Notes: generated by a model from the letters alone, not told the origin. A DNA stretch of 34,143 nucleotides from an uncultured Pelagibacteraceae bacterium (GCA_902543405.1 CACBYC010000014.1:1-34143); one strand, 5' to 3'. Positions 24,648 to 33,011 are shown, counted from the stretch's first letter. Made by a program: numbers and translations.

Positions 24648-25115
24648 ATGTCATTTCATCTTGCCACTAGAAAAGTTATTAAGGAATGGACAGACTACAA
24701 TGAACATATGAATATGGCATACTATGTTCTAATTTTTGATCAAGCATGGGAAACAATGCTTAATAAGTTTCATATGGGTGGTTCAAATGCACAAATTAAT
24801 AAAAGAAGCACTATGGTTGTAGATACGAGAACTACCTATGACAATGAAGTGAAAGAAAATGATGAAGTAGATGTTTACTGCACCTTCTTTGATCATGATA
24901 AAAAAAGATTACATTTAAAATGCGAAATGTATGAAAAGAAGTCAAAAAAACTTGCTGCAACTATTGAAAGCCTTTCGCTTTATATTGATCTGGATAAAAG
25001 AAAGGTCACAGAATTTGAACAAGATAAAATCCAAATAATGGATGACTTTATAAATAAAAATAAGGTTTCTTTTAACTCAGAAAATTTAGTGTTTTCTGGT
25101 AAGCTAAAAAAATAA
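24648..25115 (+). CDS. cdhB: Hotdog-fold thioesterase, probable betainyl-CoA thioesterase
   Basis: A 155-residue hotdog thioesterase of the 4-hydroxybenzoyl-CoA type. The family motif appears as TDYNEHMNMAYYVLIFDQA, with Asp16, Asn18 and His20 in the active-site turn. The DYN-x-HMN-x-AYY form resembles the betainyl-CoA thioesterases of carnitine clusters, including the domain fused to carnitine dehydrogenase in other bacteria. It would hydrolyse betainyl-CoA to glycine betaine and CoA. It lies 8 bp after the CitE-like gene and 3 bp before a TauD-like oxygenase. Its separation from cdhA and cdhC, on the other strand, is notable. Specificity is inferred from resemblance and context. Confidence 0.8.
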   Translation: MSFHLATRKVIKEWTDYNEHMNMAYYVLIFDQAWETMLNKFHMGGSNAQINKRSTMVVDTRTTYDNEVKENDEVDVYCTFFDHDKKRLHLKCEMYEKKSKKLAATIESLSLYIDLDKRKVTEFEQDKIQIMDDFINKNKVSFNSENLVFSGKLKK

Positions 25116-25118
25116 GTT

Positions 25119-25952
25119 ATGGAAATTAAACTTTTGTCAGGAGCACTAGGTGCAGAAATAACAGGGATAGATCTTAAAGATACATCTGATCAAAACATCA
25201 AGAAAATTAATAATTTATTATTAGAACACAAAGTTATTTTCTTTAGAGACCAAAAAATTAATGCTGAACAACATATAGCCTTAGCTGAAAAATTTGGACC
25301 CTTAGAAACACATGCATATGTAAAAGGATTAAGTAAACATCCCGAAATAGTAAGAATAATTAAAGCAGAAGATGAAAAAAACCAATGGGGTGAGAATTGG
25401 CATAGTGATGTTAGTTACAATGAAAAACCAACGAAAGCAGTAATATTAAAATCAATTAAAATTCCTCCTGTTGGTGGTGATACATGCTTTGCAAACATGG
25501 AGCTTGCATGGGAAACATTAGATGAAGATATAAAAGAAAAGATAAAAGATAAAAAAGCAATCCATAGTTCTCTTGGCGCAGAATTTTTTATTGAAAAATA
25601 TAAAAAAATGGAGGGAAATGAAAAAAGAAATTTTGATGAATATTCTAATGAACATCCAATAGTAAGAACACATCCTGAGACTGGAAAAAAAATTCTATTT
25701 GTCAATTGGACATACACAAAAAAAATAATTGGACTTGAACAGGAAGAAAGTGATGAAATTTTAAAAAAAATATTTGAACACCAAGCACGACTTGAATTAA
25801 CCTGTAGATTTAGCTGGACTGAAAATACAGTCTGTATATGGGATAATAGAAGTGTTATTCACTTTGCAATTGCAGATTTTTATCCAGGTAGAGGATTAGG
25901 ATATGAAAGAGTAATGGATAGAATTGCTATTGAAGGTGACCACCCACAATAA
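25119..25952 (+). CDS. TauD/TfdA-family 2-oxoglutarate/Fe(II) dioxygenase
   Basis: A 277-residue TauD-type oxygenase. Iron ligands are His95 and Asp97 in NWHSDVSY and His248 in RSVIHFAIADF; Arg264 (GYERVMDR) is the likely 2-oxoglutarate anchor. The N-terminal GALGAEITGIDL is a family hallmark. Known members hydroxylate taurine, phenoxyacetates, sulfate esters or amines, so the substrate is open. It sits between the thioesterase (3 bp) and a GMC oxidoreductase (5 bp), which suggests hydroxylation of a methylated amine or related compound followed by alcohol oxidation. It lacks the N-terminal BBOX domain, so it is not a second gamma-butyrobetaine hydroxylase of the usual build. Confidence 0.9.
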   Translation: MEIKLLSGALGAEITGIDLKDTSDQNIKKINNLLLEHKVIFFRDQKINAEQHIALAEKFGPLETHAYVKGLSKHPEIVRIIKAEDEKNQWGENWHSDVSYNEKPTKAVILKSIKIPPVGGDTCFANMELAWETLDEDIKEKIKDKKAIHSSLGAEFFIEKYKKMEGNEKRNFDEYSNEHPIVRTHPETGKKILFVNWTYTKKIIGLEQEESDEILKKIFEHQARLELTCRFSWTENTVCIWDNRSVIHFAIADFYPGRGLGYERVMDRIAIEGDHPQ

Positions 25953-25957
25953 ATACC

Positions 25958-27538
25958 TTGAAATTTGATTATTTAATAATTGGAGCAGGTACAGCAGGAT
26001 GCGTTCTCGCTAATAGACTAACTGAACAAAGTAAAAATAAGGTTGCAATTTTTGAAGCTGGTAAAGATAGTGATATATGGAAAGTAAACATGCCCCTTGC
26101 AATACTTTATGCAATGCATGACCCAAAATATAATTATAAATATTATTCTGAACCTGAGCCACACTTAAACAATAGAAAATTATTTTGTCCTAGGGGAAAG
26201 ATGATTGGTGGTTGTTCCGCGCATAATGGAATGGTTTATGTCAGAGGAAATAAAAATGATTATGAGAGATGGGCTTCATTTGGGTTAAAAAATTGGTCTT
26301 ACGAAAATGTTTTACCTTTTTTTAAAAAAATTGAGACATGGTCAGGTGGAGAAAATAATTATAGAGGTGGAAAAGGTATATTGCCTGTAAATCAATCAAA
26401 TAACAAAAATCCCCTTTTTAAAGCTTTTTTGGACTCGGCAAAAGAGGCAGGACATAAAATAAATAGTGATATGAATGGAGAAGACCAAGAAGGCTTTGGA
26501 ATGTACGATGTTACAATTCATAAAGGAGAGAGAGCAAGTGCTTCAAAATACTATTTAAAACCAGCAAAAAGCAGGGAAAATTTAAAAGTATTTACTGAGT
26601 CATTTGTAGAAAAGATTATTTTTGATGGCAAAAAGGCTATTGGAATTCAAGTTAAAATAAAAAATGAAACGAAGACTATTTACGCAAATAAAGAAATTAT
26701 TTTAAGTGGTGGATCAATTAATTCTCCACAATTATTAATGTTATCAGGTGTTGGTCCAAGCAATCATCTTAAAGAAAAAGGAATTGAGGTTATTCATGAT
26801 TCAAAAGGAGTTGGAAAAAATTTACAAGATCATTTAGAAACCTATATTCAACAAGAATGTAAAACTCCAGATACATTATATTCATATGTAAATAAATTTA
26901 ATATGGTAAAGGTGGGTATCCAGTGGTTCTTAAACAAAAGTGGGCCCTGTTCTACCTCGTTTTTAGAAGCTGGTGGATTCTGTAAATCATCTCCAGATAA
27001 AAAATATCCAAATATACAATTTCATTTTTTCCCAGCATTTGTAATAGACCATGGTTTAGTAGATCCTGATAGACACGGATACCAATTACATGCAAGTTTA
27101 AACCAACCTAAAAGTAGAGGGGAAATTACTTTGAAAAGTTCAAACCCTTATGATTATCCAAAAATACAATTTAATTATTTAAAGGATGATTATGATCTTA
27201 AAGAAACAATAAAATGTGTTCGAGTAGCAAGAAAAATTTTATGTCAAAACTCTATGAAACCTTTTGCTGGTAAAGAAATTGGGCCAGGTGATAATGCAAA
27301 TTCAGATGAGGAAATTGAAGAATATGTAAGATCAAAAGCAGAAACAGCATATCACCCATCATGTACTTTAAAGATGGGTATAGATGATATGGCAGTGGTA
27401 GATGAAAAATTAAAAATTCATGGTCTTCAGAATATAAGGGTAGCCGATGCATCTGTGATGCCAGAAATTACAAGTGGAAATCTAAATGCACCAACTCTAA
27501 TGATAGGTGAGAGAGCTGCTGACTTTATTTTGAATTAA
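25958..27538 (+). CDS. GMC-family FAD oxidoreductase (choline dehydrogenase-like)
   Basis: A 526-residue flavoprotein of the glucose-methanol-choline family. The FAD motif GAGTAG (9-14) with Glu33, GKMIGGCSAHNGMVYVRG, GSINSPQLLMLSGVGP and the catalytic pair His466 (YHPSCTLKMG) and Asn510 (SGNLNAPT) are all present. Size and layout match BetA/choline dehydrogenase-like enzymes. AHNG replaces the usual S/I-NG after the FAD loop. It oxidises an alcohol, possibly choline or another trimethylammonium alcohol, passing electrons to a quinone or to oxygen. The start is TTG at 25958, chosen because the FAD motif begins at residue 9; the stop of the TauD-like gene is 5 bp upstream. Choline as substrate is plausible but unproven. 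Confidence 0.9.
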   Translation: MKFDYLIIGAGTAGCVLANRLTEQSKNKVAIFEAGKDSDIWKVNMPLAILYAMHDPKYNYKYYSEPEPHLNNRKLFCPRGKMIGGCSAHNGMVYVRGNKNDYERWASFGLKNWSYENVLPFFKKIETWSGGENNYRGGKGILPVNQSNNKNPLFKAFLDSAKEAGHKINSDMNGEDQEGFGMYDVTIHKGERASASKYYLKPAKSRENLKVFTESFVEKIIFDGKKAIGIQVKIKNETKTIYANKEIILSGGSINSPQLLMLSGVGPSNHLKEKGIEVIHDSKGVGKNLQDHLETYIQQECKTPDTLYSYVNKFNMVKVGIQWFLNKSGPCSTSFLEAGGFCKSSPDKKYPNIQFHFFPAFVIDHGLVDPDRHGYQLHASLNQPKSRGEITLKSSNPYDYPKIQFNYLKDDYDLKETIKCVRVARKILCQNSMKPFAGKEIGPGDNANSDEEIEEYVRSKAETAYHPSCTLKMGIDDMAVVDEKLKIHGLQNIRVADASVMPEITSGNLNAPTLMIGERAADFILN

Positions 27539-27541
27539 CAT

Positions 27542-28489
27542 ATGGAAGTAAATAATAATACCAAAGGCATCCTATTTATTATGATAGGGATGGCTTTTTT
27601 TTCAATTCAAGACTCTCTTATAAAATATATATTTGAAGAAATTGCTTTGTTTGAATTATATCTTGGTAGAACTATTGTTCAAGCGACAGTGCTTATATCT
27701 ATATTCTTAATAACAAAGAAAAAATTTACATTAAAAACACATTATCCTTTATTAACATTATTAAGAGTAATTTGTTTTTTCTTTGGTTTTAGTTTCTTTT
27801 ATATTTCACTAACGTTTATGTCTTTAGCTATGGTCAGCGCATTATTCTTTTCATGCCCTTTTTTCATGTCAATATTTGCTAAAGTATTTTTAAAAGAACA
27901 AATTGGTATTAGAAGATGGAGTGCGATAACAGTGGGTTTTATTGGTGTTTTAGTCGTATTAAATCCAACTTTAGAAGACTTTAATTTTTTTAAATTAGCG
28001 CCAGTTGCATGCTCACTTTGTTATGCATGCTCTATGACAATTACAAAATATACATCAGAAAAAGATAATATTTATACTCAGTTAACTTTACTTTATATTT
28101 TTGCTGTAATTGCGAGTGTTATAATATTTTTAATAAGTGGTGATGGAAAGTTTAATAATTTTTCTGATCCTACAATGCAATTTATTTTTAGAGAATGGTT
28201 TGTAAATCCAGCCGTTTCGTGGCCTTACGTTTTTGTAATGGGAATTGTTGCATCAATTTCATTTTTTTGTGTGTTCACTGCATATAGTATAGCTTCTCCG
28301 TCTGTTGTCTCTTTATTTGAATATTCATACATAGTTTTTGCAATGATAGCTGGTTATATATTATTTGAAACTATACCAGTACCTAGAACTTTTCTTGGAG
28401 CCGCAATAATTATTGGTGCGGGTGTATATATTTATTTTAGAGAAAAAGTTCGTGGCCAAATGATTGCATCAGATACACCTAATAGATGA
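27542..28489 (+). CDS. EamA/DMT-superfamily membrane transporter (3 of 3)
   Basis: A 315-residue integral membrane protein with about ten hydrophobic helices in two EamA repeats. The first repeat contains TFMSLAMVSALFFSCPFFMS and the second SIASPSVVSLFEYSYIVFA, the conserved re-entrant or helix-boundary segments of the family. It is in the middle of the plus-strand operon, 3 bp after the GMC gene and overlapping the next oxygenase by 4 nt (ATGA). That coupling suggests it moves a substrate or product of the surrounding oxygenases. Direction and cargo cannot be told from sequence. Confidence 0.9.
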   Translation: MEVNNNTKGILFIMIGMAFFSIQDSLIKYIFEEIALFELYLGRTIVQATVLISIFLITKKKFTLKTHYPLLTLLRVICFFFGFSFFYISLTFMSLAMVSALFFSCPFFMSIFAKVFLKEQIGIRRWSAITVGFIGVLVVLNPTLEDFNFFKLAPVACSLCYACSMTITKYTSEKDNIYTQLTLLYIFAVIASVIIFLISGDGKFNNFSDPTMQFIFREWFVNPAVSWPYVFVMGIVASISFFCVFTAYSIASPSVVSLFEYSYIVFAMIAGYILFETIPVPRTFLGAAIIIGAGVYIYFREKVRGQMIASDTPNR

Positions 28490-29457
28490 TAAAAAAAAAC
28501 TATATTCCAACAATAAATATTTCTTCTCTTCTTGGAAAAAATTTTAATACAAGACCTGCCTTTAAAACAGTAAAAGAACTTGAGAAAGCTTGTTTAGATG
28601 TTGGTTTTTTTCAAATAACAGGTCATGGTATAAAATTAAAAAATATAAGTAAAATTTGTGAGGTTGGGGAAAATTTTTTCAAACTAAATAAAAAAAATAA
28701 ACTTAAATTAGCTCCAAAAAAATGGAATAAAAAAAATAAAAATGTTTATAGAGGTTACTTTCCTAATGACGTAAACGGTAAAGAGGGATTAGACTTGGGG
28801 GATTTAAAAGTAACTAAGAAATATTCAGAAAGAATAAAAAATCAGTACATAGAATATTTAAATATTAAGCATTCATTTACTGCAAATAATATTTCTAAAT
28901 TATCTGATTATTATGATGATATATTTAACTTAAGTGAAATTCTTTTTAAAAGTATTATTAAAATCTATAATAAGGATACTGATATATCAAAAAAAGCATT
29001 TTCAAGATTAAAAACTCTAAGCACATTACGTTTTAATTATTACCCTAATCAATCAAAACCTGTTGAAATCTCTAAGCAAGATGGAGTTGCTCTTGGGTGT
29101 GAAACTCATGTAGATAGTGGTATTTTCACAGTACTTTACCAAAACAAAAAGGGTGGGTTACAAGTACAAAACCGTAAAACAAAAGAATGGCACAATGTTC
29201 CCTTTAATAAAAATGCTTTAGTTGTAAATACTGGAAGAGCGCTTGAATATTTAAGTAAGAGAAGATTTAAAGCAACTAATCATAGGGTATTATGGAACAA
29301 GCAAAAAAGGCTTTCAGTTCCTTTCTTTTTTGAACCCTCATATGACTTTAAAATGAATCTTTCATTTTTAAATAAGAAAAAACTAATTAATAGCGGTCTC
29401 AGGTATGATAAATTTCTTAATAAATCCCTTAAAAAATTCATTGAATATCAAAGGTAA
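28486..29457 (+). CDS. Isopenicillin N synthase-like 2-oxoglutarate/Fe(II) oxygenase
   Basis: A 323-residue oxygenase of the IPNS/gibberellin oxidase (DIOX_N plus 2OG-FeII_Oxy) type. The N-terminal domain has IPTINISSLLG and GFFQITGHGI. Iron ligands are His208 and Asp210 in THVDSGIFTVL and His266 in TNHRVL, and the R-x-S 2OG motif is Arg275-Leu-Ser277. GGLQVQNRKTKEWHNVP is the characteristic strand pair. Bacterial members act on amino acids and small amines, including ethylene-forming enzyme types; no substrate is evident. It is the last gene of the carnitine-region plus-strand operon, overlapping the EamA permease gene by 4 nt, and is very rich in lysine and asparagine. Confidence 0.88.
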   Translation: MIKKNYIPTINISSLLGKNFNTRPAFKTVKELEKACLDVGFFQITGHGIKLKNISKICEVGENFFKLNKKNKLKLAPKKWNKKNKNVYRGYFPNDVNGKEGLDLGDLKVTKKYSERIKNQYIEYLNIKHSFTANNISKLSDYYDDIFNLSEILFKSIIKIYNKDTDISKKAFSRLKTLSTLRFNYYPNQSKPVEISKQDGVALGCETHVDSGIFTVLYQNKKGGLQVQNRKTKEWHNVPFNKNALVVNTGRALEYLSKRRFKATNHRVLWNKQKRLSVPFFFEPSYDFKMNLSFLNKKKLINSGLRYDKFLNKSLKKFIEYQR

Positions 29458-29558
29458 GAATAATAATATTACTAAATAAAGCGATACATAACTCGTCGTA
29501 ATTTCATATACGAAAGTGGGATCGGTCGTCTTTAAATTAATTTTTAAAGGAGGCTTTA
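29458..29558 (+). promoter_or_regulatory. 101-bp leader of the 29559 operon with hairpin and strong ribosome site
   Basis: This gap is the longest on the plus strand after 16656 and should hold the operon promoter. CTTTAAA (29530-29536) and TTTAAAG (29543-29549) form a 7-bp stem with a 6-nt loop that overlaps AAAGGAGG (29546-29553), one of the best ribosome sites in the window, 5 bp before the ATG. A further small hairpin TCGTA...TACGA lies around 29495-29512. The segment CGTCGT...GGGATCGGTCGTC is less AT-rich than the surroundings. I could not match it to a known riboswitch class. Confidence 0.45.
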
Positions 29559-30728
29559 ATGAAGTTTGGTTATTTTTGTAATACTACAAATTGGACACAT
29601 AAACCATATCACAAATTATTAGATGAAACTAAAGAGATCACAGAATATTGTGATCAAAACAATTGGAATTCAATTTGGTTTACAGAACATCATTTTAACC
29701 ATGAGGGAATGGAGTCCTGTACTAATCCATTAATGTTAGGAGCAGATGCTGCAGCAAGAACAAAAAACATAAGAATAGGACAAGCAGCAAATGTAATAAC
29801 TTTTCATAACCCTATAAGATTAGCAGAAGATATTGCTACACTTGATCAACTTTCAAAGGGAAGAGTAGAAGTTGGTGTTGCAAGAGGAGTTTATGGGAGA
29901 GAGGCAATTAATTTAAACAAAGAAGCAGATTTAAAAGATCAGGCAAAAAATTTTAGATTATTTGCTGAAACATTAGAAATTTTGAAAAAAGCATGGTCAG
30001 AGAAATTTTTTAATCATGATGGAGAATTTTATACTTACCCATCACCAAATTATGTTTGGCAGCATGACATGAGCCCTCCAAGTGAAGAATTTATGAATAT
30101 GGCAGATAGTACTATGAAAAAAATTAGCGTTCTTCCAAAGCCTTATCAAAATCCACACCCTCCAATACATCAAGTTGTTGATGGTATAAGATCTATAGAG
30201 TGGGCAGCAGAAAATAATATAAATGTAATTATGTGGATACCTACAGTTAAAGCATTGAAAATAAGATTTGAAGCTTACAAAAATAAAAGATCTGAGGTTA
30301 CTAAAAAAAATGTTCCTTTAGGTGAAGGAGTTACTCTCGTCAGAGATATGTTTGTCGCTGACACTATGGAGGAGGCCAAAGAAAAAGCAGGCCAACATAT
30401 GGTAAATTATATGAAATGGGTTTGTCATTGGAGAGGTCTTGGTAATCACATGGATCCCGGTGAAGAGCTTCCAGAAACAAAGGGTAAATTAGATCTTCTT
30501 AATTATGAGTTTTTACATAAGAGAAATATGTTGTTTGGTACTCCTGAATATGTAACAGATAAGATTAAAGAACTACAATCAGAGCTTAATCTTCAAAATC
30601 TTCAAGTCTGGTCTAACTTTCCTGGTGTTAAACATGAAGATTGTATGAAAAGTATTAAACTATTCACTGAAAAAGTAATGCCTAACTTTAAAGATGATCT
30701 AGATACTGAAGTTAAAAAAGTATCGTGA
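29559..30728 (+). CDS. Luciferase-like (LLM) flavin-dependent monooxygenase, copy 2
   Basis: A 389-residue LuxA-like TIM-barrel protein. IWFTEHHFNHEG (about 45-55), IRIGQAANVITFHNPIRLAEDIATLD (read in parts) and VGVARGVYGREA are the family signposts. The protein is longer than copy 1 and has a central insert (about 165-185, rich in Pro, Met and Asp). It should use reduced flavin and oxygen to oxidise a small substrate; no flavin reductase is adjacent. It leads a tightly packed operon behind a strong ribosome site: its TGA overlaps the GTG start of the ThDP enzyme by 4 nt. The substrate presumably sets the role of the whole operon, but I cannot identify it. Confidence 0.9.
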   Translation: MKFGYFCNTTNWTHKPYHKLLDETKEITEYCDQNNWNSIWFTEHHFNHEGMESCTNPLMLGADAAARTKNIRIGQAANVITFHNPIRLAEDIATLDQLSKGRVEVGVARGVYGREAINLNKEADLKDQAKNFRLFAETLEILKKAWSEKFFNHDGEFYTYPSPNYVWQHDMSPPSEEFMNMADSTMKKISVLPKPYQNPHPPIHQVVDGIRSIEWAAENNINVIMWIPTVKALKIRFEAYKNKRSEVTKKNVPLGEGVTLVRDMFVADTMEEAKEKAGQHMVNYMKWVCHWRGLGNHMDPGEELPETKGKLDLLNYEFLHKRNMLFGTPEYVTDKIKELQSELNLQNLQVWSNFPGVKHEDCMKSIKLFTEKVMPNFKDDLDTEVKKVS

Positions 30729-32425
30729 TTAAGACCAAGAATACCTTGACCGGTGGTCAAGCGGCAGTGAAATCATTAAAAAAGGAAAAAGTTAAACACG
30801 TATTTGGTCTAATTGGTTCAGCTACAATGGAGATGTTTGATGCGTTATATCATGAAAAAAAAATTAAATTTATAGGTGTAAGAGACGAAAGAACTGGAAC
30901 GCATATGGCAGATGGATATGCAAGAGCTTCTAATCAACCAGGTGTAATAATTGCCGGTCAAAACGGTCCAGGAGCAACTAATCTCGTTACAGGCATAGCG
31001 CAAGCAAAAGCAGCATTTTCTCCTGTAGTATCTATTGCAGGTTTATATTCTACTAAAGATAAGATGGAGGATGCCTTTCAAGGACTTGATCAACAATCAC
31101 TTTTTGATCCTATAACAAAAAAAACATGGACAGTAAAAAAGGCAAGTCATATACCAACGGCCTTTAGAGATGCTTTTAACCTTGCAATGTCACCACGCAG
31201 AGGACCAGTTTGTATAAACCTTCCAAGAAATGTTCTTTCTGATACTTCAAAATTTAAGATTAATGAAAATAAAAAATCTTATAAAGCTGAAAGTGACTTG
31301 AAAAGTAAAAAGAATTTAATTGATAGAACTATAAAACTTATTCTCAACTCAAAAAAAACAGTAATTGTTGCTGGGGGAGGAATAAAATATAATTCGAAAT
31401 TTAAGTCTGTAACAAAGCTTGCTGAATTTTTAAATATTCCAATTGTAACTGCAGCGGGACATGGAGATGCAATTCCCTTTAGTCATAAGTTAAATGCCGG
31501 ACAAATGGGACCTAGAGGAAATATTGTTGCATCAAGATTAGTCAAAGAGGCAGAGCTAATTATTGCAATTGGTACAAGACTTGGTTTCAATTCTACTTTC
31601 TATTCGTATGACAATATAAATAAAAATGCGAAAATTGTACAAATTGAGTTAGAAAAAACAATGATAGGAAGATACTTTCCAGTTAATGTAGGTATTCATG
31701 GCGATGCTGCTCTTGTGACAGATCAAATTTTAGCTGGGTTAAGAAAACAAAAGAAAATTTCCAATTACGAAGTATGGACAAATAGCTTTTTATTAGAGAG
31801 ATCAAAATTTCTTAAAGATAGAGATAATATAAATTCAAAAAATTTTCCAATCCAACCGAATGGTCTATTCAGAGAATTAAGAAAAGTACTACCGAAAAAT
31901 ACCGCAATAACACTTGATGCTGGAACACTTTGTCTTCAAGCAACAGATGCTTTAGAATATTACAATCCTCCTGCCCTTTTCACACCTCTTGATTTTGGTT
32001 TAGTAGGCTTCTCATTTGCATGTGGTTTGGGAATAAAGGTTGCAAAACCTAATAAAACAGTTGTTAGTTTAATGGGTGATGGTGGATTTGGAATGACTAT
32101 TTCTGAATTAAGTACTGCTGTAGAGCATGGCATTAACACAATTACAATTGTAATGAATAATAAAAGTTGGGGGGCAGAAAAAGCTTATCAAAAAGATTTC
32201 TATGGTGAAAGATATTTAGGAGCTGATATTCAAAGTCCTCCTTTTGATGAAGTTGCGAAACTATATGGTGCTAAAGGAATTAAAGTTAAAAAATTATCAG
32301 AAGTTAATGAGGCAGTAAAAAGTGCATTAAAAGTAAATAAACCAGTTGTTATAGATGTTGATGTAGATCCAAAAGCGTTATACAGTTTTAGAAGAGATAG
32401 CTTTACACATAGAATTAAAAAATGA
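30725..32425 (+). CDS. Thiamine-diphosphate-dependent enzyme (acetolactate synthase/decarboxylase family)
   Basis: A 566-residue ThDP enzyme with the three standard domains. The catalytic Glu55 is in VRDERTGTHMADGYAR; AGQNGPGATNLVTG follows; the cofactor motif GDG (451-453) ends in NN (478-479), the expected spacing. The central domain has VIVAGGGI. The family covers acetolactate synthase, sulfoacetaldehyde acetyltransferase, oxalyl-CoA decarboxylase and benzoylformate decarboxylase, and I cannot place it within these. No small regulatory subunit (IlvN) lies next door, so a catabolic role is more likely than branched-chain synthesis. The GTG start overlaps the upstream stop by 4 nt (GTGA), and its own stop overlaps the next ATG by 4 nt. 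Confidence 0.9.
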   Translation: MIKTKNTLTGGQAAVKSLKKEKVKHVFGLIGSATMEMFDALYHEKKIKFIGVRDERTGTHMADGYARASNQPGVIIAGQNGPGATNLVTGIAQAKAAFSPVVSIAGLYSTKDKMEDAFQGLDQQSLFDPITKKTWTVKKASHIPTAFRDAFNLAMSPRRGPVCINLPRNVLSDTSKFKINENKKSYKAESDLKSKKNLIDRTIKLILNSKKTVIVAGGGIKYNSKFKSVTKLAEFLNIPIVTAAGHGDAIPFSHKLNAGQMGPRGNIVASRLVKEAELIIAIGTRLGFNSTFYSYDNINKNAKIVQIELEKTMIGRYFPVNVGIHGDAALVTDQILAGLRKQKKISNYEVWTNSFLLERSKFLKDRDNINSKNFPIQPNGLFRELRKVLPKNTAITLDAGTLCLQATDALEYYNPPALFTPLDFGLVGFSFACGLGIKVAKPNKTVVSLMGDGGFGMTISELSTAVEHGINTITIVMNNKSWGAEKAYQKDFYGERYLGADIQSPPFDEVAKLYGAKGIKVKKLSEVNEAVKSALKVNKPVVIDVDVDPKALYSFRRDSFTHRIKK

Positions 32426-33009
32426 AATTAGAATTACGTAAGTTTACTAAATTTGTAGATAAGACTTTTATTGAAGGTGGAAAAGAAGCTAAAGAACCAG
32501 TTTTGATGGTTTCTGTTGCTGCAGTTTTTAAAAATCCTTGGGATGGAAAAGGTTTTGTGGAAGACTTAAAACCCATTATTTTAGATCTAGCTCCTAAACT
32601 TGGAGATTTATTAGTTCCTGAACTTATAAAAGAAATAGGCTCTCCTGATAAAATATTAGCATATGGGAAAGCAGGTGTGGTTGGACTGAATGGAGAAATA
32701 GAACATGCATCAGCATTTATTCATACATTAAGATTTGGAAATAAGTTCAGAGATGCTGTTGGAGGAACTTCTTATTTAAGTTTTACGAATACAAGAGGTC
32801 CGGCTGGATCAAAAATATCTATTCCAATGATGCACAAAACCGACTCTGGTTTAAGACCATATTATCTTACACATGAGTTTACAATTCATGATGCTCCATT
32901 TGATGATGAAATTGTTATTGCAATTGGTGGCGCTTCGACAGGTAGAGCTCATGCAAGAACAGGTGATAGATACCAAGATATGAAGGAGATGGGAATTGAT
33001 CCAAAATAA
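32422..33009 (+). CDS. DUF1185/AA_synth-type protein
   Basis: A 195-residue protein matching what I recall of the 'amino acid synthesis' family (DUF1185, PF06684): LRKFTKFVDKTFIEGGKE at the start, VAAVFKNPWDGKGF, GKAGVVGLNGEIEHASAFIH, and IAIGGASTGRAHARTGDR near the end. Despite the family name, no enzymatic activity is established that I know of. Conserved His, Asp and Arg residues (HASAFIH, RAHARTGDR) look like an active or ligand site. It is translationally coupled to the ThDP enzyme (ATGA overlap) and lies 2 bp before the hydrolase. Such proteins tend to be found beside luciferase-like monooxygenases and hydrolases, which matches this operon. That co-occurrence is from memory. Confidence 0.75.
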   Translation: MKLELRKFTKFVDKTFIEGGKEAKEPVLMVSVAAVFKNPWDGKGFVEDLKPIILDLAPKLGDLLVPELIKEIGSPDKILAYGKAGVVGLNGEIEHASAFIHTLRFGNKFRDAVGGTSYLSFTNTRGPAGSKISIPMMHKTDSGLRPYYLTHEFTIHDAPFDDEIVIAIGGASTGRAHARTGDRYQDMKEMGIDPK

Positions 33010-33011
33010 TA

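Noticed and set aside
25119..25952. Calling the TauD-type protein taurine dioxygenase
   Set aside because: The facial triad only supports the TauD/TfdA family. No taurine transporter or sulfonate gene is nearby, and the context is quaternary amines.
25958..27538. Calling the GMC protein BetA with certainty
   Set aside because: His466/Asn510 and size fit, but many marine GMC enzymes oxidise other alcohols, and no BetB-type aldehyde dehydrogenase is in the same operon.
29458..29558. SAM-II/SAM-V riboswitch
   Set aside because: The hairpin with a long loop and the conserved pseudoknot segment were not recognisable, and the downstream genes are not methionine genes. The gaps before both methyltransferase-like genes are too short for a riboswitch.
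30725..32425. Acetolactate synthase large subunit (IlvB) or sulfoacetaldehyde acetyltransferase (Xsc)
   Set aside because: There is no IlvN or other ilv gene, and no sulfonate or phosphotransacetylase genes nearby. The sequence fits the superfamily but I cannot separate the subfamilies by eye.
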